37,734 nucleotides of DNA from NCBI GenBank assembly GCA_947627225.1, contig CANQVB010000006.1, positions 1 through 37,734 on the forward strand, read 5' to 3'. This DNA comes from an uncultured Bacilli bacterium. GTDB taxonomy: Bacteria; Bacillota_I; Bacilli_A; RF39; UBA660. Below are positions 22,666 to 30,648 of this stretch, in pieces. Each line of letters starts with the position of its first letter. Position 1 is the stretch's first letter. Made by a program: the position numbers and the translations under genes. The notes under the pieces were generated by a model. The model was given only the letters and a program-made list of their open reading frames with translations, was not told the DNA's origin and searched no databases.

Positions 22666-23387
22666 GACCCATTGTTGGAATTTGTATGCGAAGTAATATC
22701 GATCAAAAAGAACGTGCCCTTCAGTATATGTTTGAGCGAGTACGGCTTCCGCTTAAAGAATTTGATGTCATTTTACTTCCGATTCCGTATGTGCAGAAAC
22801 AGAATATTTGGTATACGAAAGGAAAAGAGCTTTCCTTTCTTTCCAAAGAAGAAAAAGAAGAAATTTGTTTCTTTCTAGACCAGTGTGATGGTCTTTTCCT
22901 TCCAGGTGGCGATAAATTTGTAGAACAAGACCGCTTTCTTTTTGAAGAGGCAAGAAAAAGACATCTTCCAACCCTTGCTTGTTGCTTAGGAATGCAAGCA
23001 GCCGCATCCATTGGACAAGAAGTGAAGCTAGAAGAAATTACTTCAGAAATTCGGCATAAACGAAGGAAAGATTGCAAGTATGCCCATACAGTTGAAGTCG
23101 TGGAAGGCTCTTTGCTCTATGAAATTGTCGGAAAAAAGAAGCTTAAAGTCAATAGTTTTCATGCAAGGAAAGTAGAACCAAATCCAATCTTTCAAATTTC
23201 TGCGAAAAGTCCAGATGGCGTTATAGAAGCCATTGAACTTGCAGAAGATATGTTTTTTCTAGGGGTGCAGTGGCATCCTGAATTGATGGAATATGATTTA
23301 GATGCTAAGAAAATCTTAAAAGCATTTTATGATGCAGTTTGTATGTATCAAAAAGCCAATGAAAAAATTCGGAAAGAAGTGATTTAA
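22662..23387 (+). CDS. Class I glutamine amidotransferase-like hydrolase (peptidase C26)
   Basis: The protein of 241 residues belongs to the C26 group that includes gamma-glutamyl-gamma-aminobutyrate hydrolase. It has LFLPGGDKF, the nucleophile C108 in ACCLGMQ (Cys replaces the usual Ile-Cys-Arg context), the VNSFHARKV segment and the catalytic QWHPE. It should hydrolyse a gamma-glutamyl amide bond; the substrate is unknown. It overlaps the glyS stop by four bases and its own stop overlaps the next ATG by one base, so it is coupled in the T-box operon. Confidence 0.85.
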   Translation: MRPIVGICMRSNIDQKERALQYMFERVRLPLKEFDVILLPIPYVQKQNIWYTKGKELSFLSKEEKEEICFFLDQCDGLFLPGGDKFVEQDRFLFEEARKRHLPTLACCLGMQAAASIGQEVKLEEITSEIRHKRRKDCKYAHTVEVVEGSLLYEIVGKKKLKVNSFHARKVEPNPIFQISAKSPDGVIEAIELAEDMFFLGVQWHPELMEYDLDAKKILKAFYDAVCMYQKANEKIRKEVI

Positions 23388-23950
23388 TGCAGTATGATCA
23401 GTTAGTGAACAAGACACATCCCTACCAAGAAAAGAACAATCAAAACAGGCATCTTCTTTCTATAAAAAATATGCGTGGAGAAGAAATTTTCATTGAAGAA
23501 AAAACATATCGTGCTTTCTTAGAATTACAAGATGCCCTACGAAAAGAAAACATTGAAATCGGATTGATTGATGCGTTTAGAACGCAAGAAGAACAAGAAG
23601 AAATTTACCAAATCTATCAACAACAATTTGGAAAATCCTATGCGAAAAAGTATGTTGCTGGAAAAGATAAGAGTGAGCATTTAACGGGTCTTGCAATTGA
23701 CATTGGTATTTTAGAAGATGGAAAAATTTATGAAGAACTAGAAGATATCATACAACTTCAGGATCAATTAGATGTCATTTTTTCTCACTTAGAAGCGTAT
23801 GGTTTTCTTTTAAGATATCCAAAAGACAAGGAAGAAATTACTGAAATTTCTTATGAGCCTTGGCATTATCGCTATGTGGGAAAACAGCTTGCCAAAACAC
23901 TTACAGAAGAAAATCTTACTTTAGAAGAATATTTTGCCAAAAAGGAGTGA
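23387..23950 (+). CDS. VanY/LdcB-type D-alanyl-D-alanine carboxypeptidase (M15B)
   Basis: The 187-residue protein has the M15B zinc site SEHLTGLAIDIG (His and Asp ligands) and EPWHYRYVG (catalytic Glu and third ligand His). These enzymes trim D-Ala from peptidoglycan stem peptides. There is no signal peptide or membrane helix visible at the N-terminus, so either export uses another route or the true start is different. It is the fourth coupled gene of the T-box operon, with no promoter of its own seen. Confidence 0.85.
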   Translation: MQYDQLVNKTHPYQEKNNQNRHLLSIKNMRGEEIFIEEKTYRAFLELQDALRKENIEIGLIDAFRTQEEQEEIYQIYQQQFGKSYAKKYVAGKDKSEHLTGLAIDIGILEDGKIYEELEDIIQLQDQLDVIFSHLEAYGFLLRYPKDKEEITEISYEPWHYRYVGKQLAKTLTEENLTLEEYFAKKE

Positions 23951-23968
23951 TGGTAGCACGCCTTTTTC

Positions 23969-23997
23969 TTGCGGAATGAAAGCAAGTTTGGTATAGT
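23969..23997 (+). promoter_or_regulatory. Promoter of the cofE-like gene
   Basis: TTGCGG and TATAGT are 17 bp apart; a gaaggtag ribosome site precedes the ATG at 24030. Confidence 0.55.
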
Positions 23998-24029
23998 AGT
24001 ACTAGAGAAATATAGAAAGAAGGTAGAAG

Positions 24030-25220
24030 ATGAGAACAGTTGGAACGGTTGTCCGGGGGATTCGAACACCCATTATCAAAGAAGATACAAATTTAAAAGA
24101 AGTCGTTGTGGAAAGTCTTCTTGCTGCTCAAAAAGAAGAAGGCTTTACCTTTCACGATAAAGATATTGTCGCAATTACAGAAGCAGTGGTTGCGATTAGT
24201 GATAACAACTATGTAAGTGTTTCAGAAGTGGCAGAAGAAATTAAGGAAAAGTTTCCAAGTGGAGAAGTAGGCGTTGTCTTTCCAATTTTAAGTCGGAATC
24301 GTTTTTCCTTAATTTTAAAAGCCATCGCAAGAGGATGCAAAAAAATTACGATGCTCCTTTCATATCCTGCAGATGAAGTTGGAAATCATCTTTTTGAAGA
24401 AAAGGAACTGGAAAAAACAAACTATGACCCTTGGAAAGATACACTAACAGAACAAGAGTATATTGCGCATTTTGGAAATCTTGTGCATCCTTTCACAGGC
24501 ATTAACTATGTTTCTTTTTATCGAGAAATTGCCCAAAAAGAAGGATGTGAAATTTCCTTTGTGTTTGGGAATCGTCCCGAAGTCATTCTAGACTATACGA
24601 AAGATATCTTAACTTGTGACATTCATACAAGAGAAAAGACAAAACGCATCTTAAAAGAACGGGGAGCAAGTCTTGTATATGGCTTAGATGATCTTATGAA
24701 CCAAGCAAGAAATGGCAGTGGGTATAATGAAACATATGGCCTTTTAGGTTCTAATAAATCGACAGAAGAAAGATTGAAACTTTTCCCTAAGAATGGGGAA
24801 CAACTTGTTTTGGGAATTCAACAGGAACTTCTTAAGATAACTGGATGCCAAATTGAAGTCATGGTCTATGGAGATGGTGCCTTCAAAGATCCCGTTGGAA
24901 AGATATGGGAGTTGGCGGATCCTGTCGTAAGTCCTTTCTATACCAAAGGATTGGAAGGAACCCCAAACGAATTAAAACTCAAATATATTTCAGACAATCA
25001 ATATGATAACTTAAGAGGAGATGCCTTAAAGGAAGCCATTATTCAAGAAATTGCCCAAAAAGATAGCAATTTAAAGGGAACCATGCAAAGTCAAGGAACA
25101 ACGCCAAGAAGATATGTCGATCTCATTGGTTCCTTATGTGATTTGACAAGTGGTAGTGGAGATAAAGGAACACCAGTTGTCTTTATCCAAGGCTATTTTG
25201 ATAACCTTGCCAGTGAATAA
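24030..25220 (+). CDS. CofE/FbiB-like ligase family protein (F420-0:gamma-glutamyl ligase fold)
   Basis: This 396-residue protein fits the CofE family: N-terminal VRGIRTPIIKEDTNL, KDIVAITEAVVAIS, then acidic metal-binding segments and MVYGDGAFKDPVGKIW. CofE adds gamma-linked glutamates to coenzyme F420-0, but Bacilli normally lack F420, and no other F420 gene is in this window. Low-GC Gram-positive relatives are about this size and of unknown role, so a gamma-glutamyl or amino acid ligase for another substrate is the fair reading. It has its own promoter and is 13 bases from mltG. Confidence 0.75.
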   Translation: MRTVGTVVRGIRTPIIKEDTNLKEVVVESLLAAQKEEGFTFHDKDIVAITEAVVAISDNNYVSVSEVAEEIKEKFPSGEVGVVFPILSRNRFSLILKAIARGCKKITMLLSYPADEVGNHLFEEKELEKTNYDPWKDTLTEQEYIAHFGNLVHPFTGINYVSFYREIAQKEGCEISFVFGNRPEVILDYTKDILTCDIHTREKTKRILKERGASLVYGLDDLMNQARNGSGYNETYGLLGSNKSTEERLKLFPKNGEQLVLGIQQELLKITGCQIEVMVYGDGAFKDPVGKIWELADPVVSPFYTKGLEGTPNELKLKYISDNQYDNLRGDALKEAIIQEIAQKDSNLKGTMQSQGTTPRRYVDLIGSLCDLTSGSGDKGTPVVFIQGYFDNLASE

Positions 25221-25233
25221 AAAGGAGTACAAT

Positions 25234-26307
25234 ATGAAGTTAAGAAAAGGAAGAATATTTGCCGTTTTGCTTGGATTATTTGGGCTTCTTTTGATTGGCG
25301 GAAGTATTTTTTATACTTGCTATACTTCTCCCATTGATGCTTCCAGCCAAGCCGATATTGAAGTTGTGATTCCCTCTGGAATGAGTACTGAAAATATTTC
25401 AAAGTTACTGGAAAAAAGAGGTCTTGTTCGAAATGCTTCTATCTTTCGACTTTATCTTAAATTAAATCATATCTCAAACTTAAAAGCAGATACATATTTA
25501 TTTCGTAAAAGTATGTCGACGAAAAAGATTGCCTCGATGTTAGAAGAGGGAAGTAACTATAATCCAAATCTTGTTATGATTACCTTTCAAGAAGGAAAAA
25601 ATATGAAGCAATATGCCAAAATCTTAGCGGAAAAAACCAACATTAAAGAAGAAGATTTTCTTTTAAAGATGCAAGATAGAACGTATATTGCAACGCTTTT
25701 TCCGAAGTATTGGTTTTTACAAGATACCATTTTACAGGATGAAATTTATTATCCTTTGGAGGGATATTTAGCACCCGATACCTATCAATTTGATAAGAAA
25801 GATGTGACCATTGAGGAAGTGGTTACAACACTTCTTAACCAAACAGAGAAGAACTTAGAGCCGTACCAAAAGACACTACAAGAAACAGGCAATGTTCATG
25901 AGGTTTTGACCCTAGCTTCTCTTGCAGAATTAGAAGGAAAAAAGAAAGAGGATCGTGCCAAGATTGTAGGCGTTTTCCAAAATCGTCTTCAAGCTGGTAT
26001 GAATCTTGGAAGCGATGTAACGACATATTACGCCTTTCAACAAGAGATGACTGCTGATTTGACAACAGCTATGTTTAACACGTATAATCCTTATAACACC
26101 CGAAGTTTAGAAATGAAAGGACGTCTTCCAGTAGGACCTATTTGTAATCCTTCCTCTTCTTCTCTTGCAGCGAGTATATCACCAACACCGAGTGATTATT
26201 TCTATTTTGTTGCCGATAAACATGGCAATGTCTTTTATACCAAAACAGTACAAGAACATGAACAAAAAGTACAGGAAATCAAAGATAAGGGGGACTGGAT
26301 ATGGTAG
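25234..26307 (+). CDS. mltG: Endolytic murein transglycosylase MltG
   Basis: Starting at 25234 (ribosome site aaaggag) gives 357 residues; the track start at 25150 would lie inside the previous gene. An N-terminal membrane helix (about 8-28) is followed by a LysM-like region and the YceG domain, with ASLAELEG carrying the catalytic glutamate and the conserved LPVGPICNPS segment near the end. MltG cuts nascent glycan strands and is linked to elongation and septation. It overlaps the next gene by seven bases; in B. subtilis mltG (yrrL) and yrrM are also adjacent. Confidence 0.93.
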   Translation: MKLRKGRIFAVLLGLFGLLLIGGSIFYTCYTSPIDASSQADIEVVIPSGMSTENISKLLEKRGLVRNASIFRLYLKLNHISNLKADTYLFRKSMSTKKIASMLEEGSNYNPNLVMITFQEGKNMKQYAKILAEKTNIKEEDFLLKMQDRTYIATLFPKYWFLQDTILQDEIYYPLEGYLAPDTYQFDKKDVTIEEVVTTLLNQTEKNLEPYQKTLQETGNVHEVLTLASLAELEGKKKEDRAKIVGVFQNRLQAGMNLGSDVTTYYAFQQEMTADLTTAMFNTYNPYNTRSLEMKGRLPVGPICNPSSSSLAASISPTPSDYFYFVADKHGNVFYTKTVQEHEQKVQEIKDKGDWIW

Positions 26308-26900
26308 GAGAAAATTATCAAATGCTCAAAGAAATGAAATCTTATGCGAAAGAAAATCGGATTCCTATTATGGAAGATGAGGGCATTGACTTTTTAACGA
26401 CTTTTATTTTAAAACATCAGATTAAACGTGTATTAGAAGTGGGTACAGCGATCGGATATTCTGCAATTATGATGGCACTTTGTCAACCGACGTTAAAGAT
26501 TACTTCGATTGAACGAGATGAGGTGCGTTATTTAGAAGCGCTTAAAAATGTTAAAAAATTTCATTTGGAAGATCGAATTACTTTGATTTTTAAAGATGCA
26601 TTAGATGTTAAAATAGAAGGGGAGTTTGATTTAATTTTTCTTGATGCTGCGAAATCACAGAATATTAACTTTTTTCAACTCTTTTCAAAAAATCTTGTTT
26701 CTGATGGGTATATTATTACAGATAACATGTATTTTCATGGCTTAGTTGAGAAACAAGAGAGAGAAATTAAAACAGCGAATCTAAGGAGTTTAGTACGAAA
26801 AATAAAAGAATATATTTCTTTTCTTAACAACAATCCCGATTTTAATACGATTATTTATCGCATTGGTGATGGCGTTGCGGTGAGTGAGAAGAAAAAGTAG
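26301..26900 (+). CDS. trmR: SAM-dependent O-methyltransferase, TrmR/YrrM-like
   Basis: This 199-residue protein has the SAM-binding motifs of the O-methyltransferase 3 family: VLEVGTAIGYSAIMMA, then SIERDE, and DLIFLDAAKSQ with YIITDNMYFHG. B. subtilis YrrM (TrmR) methylates 5-hydroxyuridine at tRNA position 34 and follows yrrL (mltG), the same order as here. The start overlaps mltG by seven bases. The gene symbol rests on neighbourhood and family. Confidence 0.8.
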   Translation: MVGENYQMLKEMKSYAKENRIPIMEDEGIDFLTTFILKHQIKRVLEVGTAIGYSAIMMALCQPTLKITSIERDEVRYLEALKNVKKFHLEDRITLIFKDALDVKIEGEFDLIFLDAAKSQNINFFQLFSKNLVSDGYIITDNMYFHGLVEKQEREIKTANLRSLVRKIKEYISFLNNNPDFNTIIYRIGDGVAVSEKKK

Positions 26901-26914
26901 GAGGTGCTTAAGAT

Positions 26915-27877
26915 ATGGATATCACGTCTAGTTGTGGCGATTATGTTTTGGCGGCTGTTCTGAATACAGTGCAGGATATCATTGCAATGATTCAAATGAT
27001 CACGCCGATTTTATTAATTGTTGCTTTGGCCATTTTAATCGTAGGAATTTTTGCGAATCCGGACGATAAAAAGTATAATAAAAAACTATACAATACCATT
27101 CTTGCAGCGTTGGTTGTTTTTCTGATTCCAACGGTTGTGGAATTGCTACTTGGAATACTTCCGAGTGATATTGCAGGATTAGAATTAGGAGCTTGTTGGG
27201 AAGCTGCAGGAAGTGTGACCTATGGGGAATACACTTCTCCTAGTGATTATGTTGGTTTAGGGCAAGAAGCAACTTCTTTTCGGATAGACCTTTCTTCACT
27301 TGTCAATGCGACACCTCCAAGTTCTACCCCATCTTCTTCTACGAATGGATTAACAACAGATTGTGGGACAGGACAAAATCTTGCAGGAATTACAAACCAA
27401 TGTATTTCAGGAAGTGGTGCGCGTGCAGAAGTTGTTAATTTGGCACTTTCATATTTAGGATATCCATATGTATATGGTGCAAAAGGGCAAGAGTTCACCC
27501 CAGAGTTACATCAACAATTAAAAAACGAAAATCCAAATAGGAGTTTCATGACAGAAGAAAAAGCACAAAACTATTATGGAAAAGGATTTTTAGCTTTTGA
27601 TTGCTCAGGATTCATCTCTTATGTCTATCAACAAAAAGGTTATACGCATGTTAGTGGTGGAAGTACAACGCTTTCTGAACTTGGTATAGGAACAACCTAT
27701 GAAAAATTACAACCCGGAGATATTTTGTGGAAAGAAGGACATGTTGCCATGTACGTTGGAAAAGATTCGAATGGCGTCAACTGGATTGTTCATGCGAGCA
27801 ATCATAACGATGGTGTAAAACTAAGTACTACCAATCCAAGTGAATTTGCGAAATATAGGAGGATTATAAACGAATGA
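26915..27877 (+). CDS. NlpC/P60 peptidoglycan hydrolase with N-terminal two-helix membrane domain
   Basis: The protein has 320 residues. Residues 1-95 form two membrane helices separated by a short basic loop (NPDDKKYNKKLY), a layout like VirB2/TrbC pilin-type subunits. A Ser/Thr-rich linker (about 120-170) follows, then a C-terminal NlpC/P60 domain with DCSGF (catalytic Cys), HVAMYVG (His) and WIVHAS. The hydrolase would cut peptide bonds in the wall stem peptide outside the membrane. Fusion of such a membrane domain to NlpC/P60 is unusual. A ggaggtg site precedes the ATG; the next gene overlaps by four bases. Confidence 0.8.
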   Translation: MDITSSCGDYVLAAVLNTVQDIIAMIQMITPILLIVALAILIVGIFANPDDKKYNKKLYNTILAALVVFLIPTVVELLLGILPSDIAGLELGACWEAAGSVTYGEYTSPSDYVGLGQEATSFRIDLSSLVNATPPSSTPSSSTNGLTTDCGTGQNLAGITNQCISGSGARAEVVNLALSYLGYPYVYGAKGQEFTPELHQQLKNENPNRSFMTEEKAQNYYGKGFLAFDCSGFISYVYQQKGYTHVSGGSTTLSELGIGTTYEKLQPGDILWKEGHVAMYVGKDSNGVNWIVHASNHNDGVKLSTTNPSEFAKYRRIINE

Positions 27878-28584
27878 AAGAAGAATTTCTGAAAGCGATT
27901 AAAGAAAACAAAATCATTGTAATCTTACTGATTGTTTGCGTCGTTCTATTTATACTTTCAAAGCTTGTCAATCATGCCAACAGCACCATGGAACGATTGG
28001 ATGCTAAAGAAGATTATGTATACACCAAAGAATCCTATTTATTTAAAGATGGTAAGAACCAATCAACGTTACCTGTCGTGAATTTAAACAGTTCTGATGC
28101 GAAGACTTTGAATCAAGAATTTGAAGAAATGTACCAAGATAAAGATCATATCTTATTAAATTATTCTTTTCAGGTTACGAATGATCTTTTATCAGTGGCA
28201 TACTGTAAAACGAGTTTTCTTGATGATACTACGCCTATTTTTGAAATCAAGACTGCTGTCTTTTCTTTAAAAAGTGGGAAATTACTTTCTACCGATGAGA
28301 TTTTAAAACGGTTCAACATCACCAAAGAAGAAGCTTGGAAAAAAATAAGCACGCAAATGGAATCGTATTACAATCGCTTGGTAGAAAAGGGAAGCCTTGA
28401 AAAAGCAGAGTGTGATTTTTCTTGCTTTCGTAGATGGAAAAAATGGACCAGTAAAGAACCATTACAACTGTATGTAGAAGAAAATAGCCTTTCCCATTTT
28501 CAATCTTGGACAGTATATATGAATGATGAGATGGAAGATTTTCAAGTTGAAAATACAAAATTTTTGATTGTAGAAGAAGCTTAG
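27874..28584 (+). CDS. Membrane-anchored extracytoplasmic protein of unknown function
   Basis: This protein of 236 residues has one N-terminal membrane helix (about 14-33) and a soluble domain outside. The pattern FSLKSGKLLSTDEILKRF resembles the C-terminal part of DUF3298/RsiV-type domains, but I am unsure. It carries three cysteines (Y-C-K, ECDFSCF) that could form a disulfide. It is translationally coupled to the NlpC/P60 gene (atga), so it probably works with that hydrolase, for example as a regulator or scaffold. Confidence 0.6.
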   Translation: MKEEFLKAIKENKIIVILLIVCVVLFILSKLVNHANSTMERLDAKEDYVYTKESYLFKDGKNQSTLPVVNLNSSDAKTLNQEFEEMYQDKDHILLNYSFQVTNDLLSVAYCKTSFLDDTTPIFEIKTAVFSLKSGKLLSTDEILKRFNITKEEAWKKISTQMESYYNRLVEKGSLEKAECDFSCFRRWKKWTSKEPLQLYVEENSLSHFQSWTVYMNDEMEDFQVENTKFLIVEEA

Positions 28585-28624
28585 GCTTTTTCTTTTTGGT
28601 TGACAGTAAGAGTTTACATTTTTG

Positions 28625-28654
28625 TTGGAAGAAAACGTAGATTTTTGGTATAAT
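28625..28654 (+). promoter_or_regulatory. parE promoter
   Basis: TTGGAA and TATAAT are 18 bp apart. The following leader has a gaagggag ribosome site before the ATG at 28733. Confidence 0.5.
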
Positions 28655-28732
28655 ATAAGAAGAAAAGAATCGAAAAGGTGATAAATGGTATGGCATTTTA
28701 TCTCTTTTTTATGCAATGAAGGGAGTAGGATT

Positions 28733-30634
28733 ATGAAGACAACATATGATGCAGATTCCATTAAGATATTAGAAGGATTAGAAGCCGTTCGCAAAAGACC
28801 TGGCATGTATATTGGGTCTACAGATAAAAGGGGACTTCATCATTTAGTATGGGAAATTGTTGACAATGCTATGGATGAAGCGATCAATGGCTTTGGAAAT
28901 AAAATTCAAATTATGCTGCATAAAGATGGGAGTGTTTCTGTAGAAGACTTTGGTAGAGGGGTTCCTGTCGGTATGCATAAAAGTGGAAAGACAACCCCTG
29001 AAGTTATCTATACTGTCTTACATGCGGGTGGTAAATTTGAAGAAGCAGGTTACAAAGTATCTGGTGGACTTCATGGTGTTGGGGCGTCTGTTGTCAATGC
29101 ACTTTCAAAATGGATGGAAGTAACCATCAAACGAGATGGAGGAGAGTACCAGATTCGTTTTGAAAATGGAGGACATGTTGCAAAATCCTTACAACAAATC
29201 GGAACGACGAATAAAACGGGAACGAAGGTGCGTTTTTTACCAGATGATACCATATTTTCAAGTACCAACTTCTCCTTTACAACCATCTGTGAGCGAATGC
29301 AAGAAGCTGCTTTTCTTGTCAAAGGACTTACGATTGAAGTTGTGGATGAAGAAGATCAAAAACAGGCGACTTACTATTATGAAAACGGAATTGAAGCATT
29401 TGTCAATTACTTAAACGAAGGCAAAACACCCCTTCATAAAGTGATGGTTTTTCAAGGTGAAAAAGACAAAATCGAAGTAGAAATTGCCATGCAGTATACG
29501 GATACGTATCAAGAGAATATTGTCTCTTTTGTCAACAATGTAAAAACAGTAGATGGGGGAAGTCATGAAGTTGGGTTTAAAACAGCACTCACACGTGTTT
29601 TCAATGAATATGCCAAAAACAATGGTTTCATCAAAGGAAAAGAGAAAGCGTTTGAAGGAAGCGACGTCAGAGAAGGCTTGACTGCGATTATCAGTTTGAA
29701 AGTCCCAGAAGCTCTTCTTCAATTTGAAGGACAGACCAAAGGAAAACTAGGGACGCCACAAGCAAGAACGGTAGTTGATGCCATTGTGACCGAAAAACTT
29801 CAGTTCTACTTGGAAGAAAATAAAGCCATTGCGACAGAAATTGTGACCAAATCACTCAAAAGCAAAGTGGCAAGAGAAGCAGCTAGGAAAGCAAGAGAAG
29901 ATGCTAGAAAAGGAAAAAGTAAAAATGCCAAAGAGCGTTCGTTATCTGGAAAACTTGCCCCAGCTCTTTCCAAAGATAAAACGAAAAAAGAACTCTTTTT
30001 GGTGGAAGGAGATTCTGCTGGTGGTTCTGCCAAACAAGGACGAGACCGAATGTTTCAAGCGATTCTTCCTTTACGTGGAAAAGTTGTCAACACAGAGCGA
30101 GCTAAGATAGAAGAAATTTTAAAGAATGAAGAAATTAACACAATGATTTATACCATTGGTGCAGGATACGGGCCCAATTTTGATATTCGTGAAGCAGAAT
30201 ACAATAAAATCATTATCATGAGTGATGCCGATCAGGATGGAGGGCACATTCAGTGTTTGTTGCTTACGTTTTTTTACCGGTATATGCGGCCTTTAATTGA
30301 AGATGGAAGACTCTATGTTGCCATGCCACCACTTTTTAAGATTCAAAGTGGAAAGACGATAGAGTATGCTTATACCGTAGAAGAAATGAAAGAAAAAACG
30401 AAGGATAAGAGATGTGAAGTACAACGTTATAAAGGACTTGGGGAAATGAATGCAGACCAGTTGAAAGAAACGACGATGGCGCCAGGAACGAGAACTCTAA
30501 TCCGAGTCAACATCAATGATGCCTTACTTGCTGAAAAAAGAGTCAGTATCTTGATGGGGGATGAAGTAGCCCCACGAAAAGAATGGATTGATGAAAACGT
30601 TGAGTTTACGCTAGAAGATGATTATCAGATTTAA
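28733..30634 (+). CDS. parE: DNA topoisomerase IV subunit B
   Basis: The start at 28733 (after gaagggag) is used rather than 28685; the product has 633 residues. The GHKL ATPase is shown by KRPGMYIG, EIVDNAMDEA and SGGLHGVGASVVNALS; the TOPRIM domain by EGDSAGGSAKQGRDR and MSDADQDGGHI. The SAKQGRDR form and the adjacent parC favour ParE over GyrB. It forms a heterotetramer with ParC that decatenates chromosomes. The TOPRIM aspartates are present; DQDGGHI differs mildly from the common DTDGAHI. Confidence 0.93.
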   Translation: MKTTYDADSIKILEGLEAVRKRPGMYIGSTDKRGLHHLVWEIVDNAMDEAINGFGNKIQIMLHKDGSVSVEDFGRGVPVGMHKSGKTTPEVIYTVLHAGGKFEEAGYKVSGGLHGVGASVVNALSKWMEVTIKRDGGEYQIRFENGGHVAKSLQQIGTTNKTGTKVRFLPDDTIFSSTNFSFTTICERMQEAAFLVKGLTIEVVDEEDQKQATYYYENGIEAFVNYLNEGKTPLHKVMVFQGEKDKIEVEIAMQYTDTYQENIVSFVNNVKTVDGGSHEVGFKTALTRVFNEYAKNNGFIKGKEKAFEGSDVREGLTAIISLKVPEALLQFEGQTKGKLGTPQARTVVDAIVTEKLQFYLEENKAIATEIVTKSLKSKVAREAARKAREDARKGKSKNAKERSLSGKLAPALSKDKTKKELFLVEGDSAGGSAKQGRDRMFQAILPLRGKVVNTERAKIEEILKNEEINTMIYTIGAGYGPNFDIREAEYNKIIIMSDADQDGGHIQCLLLTFFYRYMRPLIEDGRLYVAMPPLFKIQSGKTIEYAYTVEEMKEKTKDKRCEVQRYKGLGEMNADQLKETTMAPGTRTLIRVNINDALLAEKRVSILMGDEVAPRKEWIDENVEFTLEDDYQI

Positions 30635-30648
30635 GGGAGATGAAAAAA

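Noticed and set aside
22721-23077. Minus-strand ORFs inside the C26 gene
   Set aside because: They are shadows of a well-motifed plus-strand gene and begin without ribosome sites.
28685-28732. Longer parE start from the ORF track
   Set aside because: No ribosome site precedes it and the family N-terminus starts at the ATG at 28733.
27247-29322. Minus-strand ORFs across the NlpC/P60 gene, 236-residue gene and parE
   Set aside because: All lie opposite clear coding genes; none has recognisable domains.
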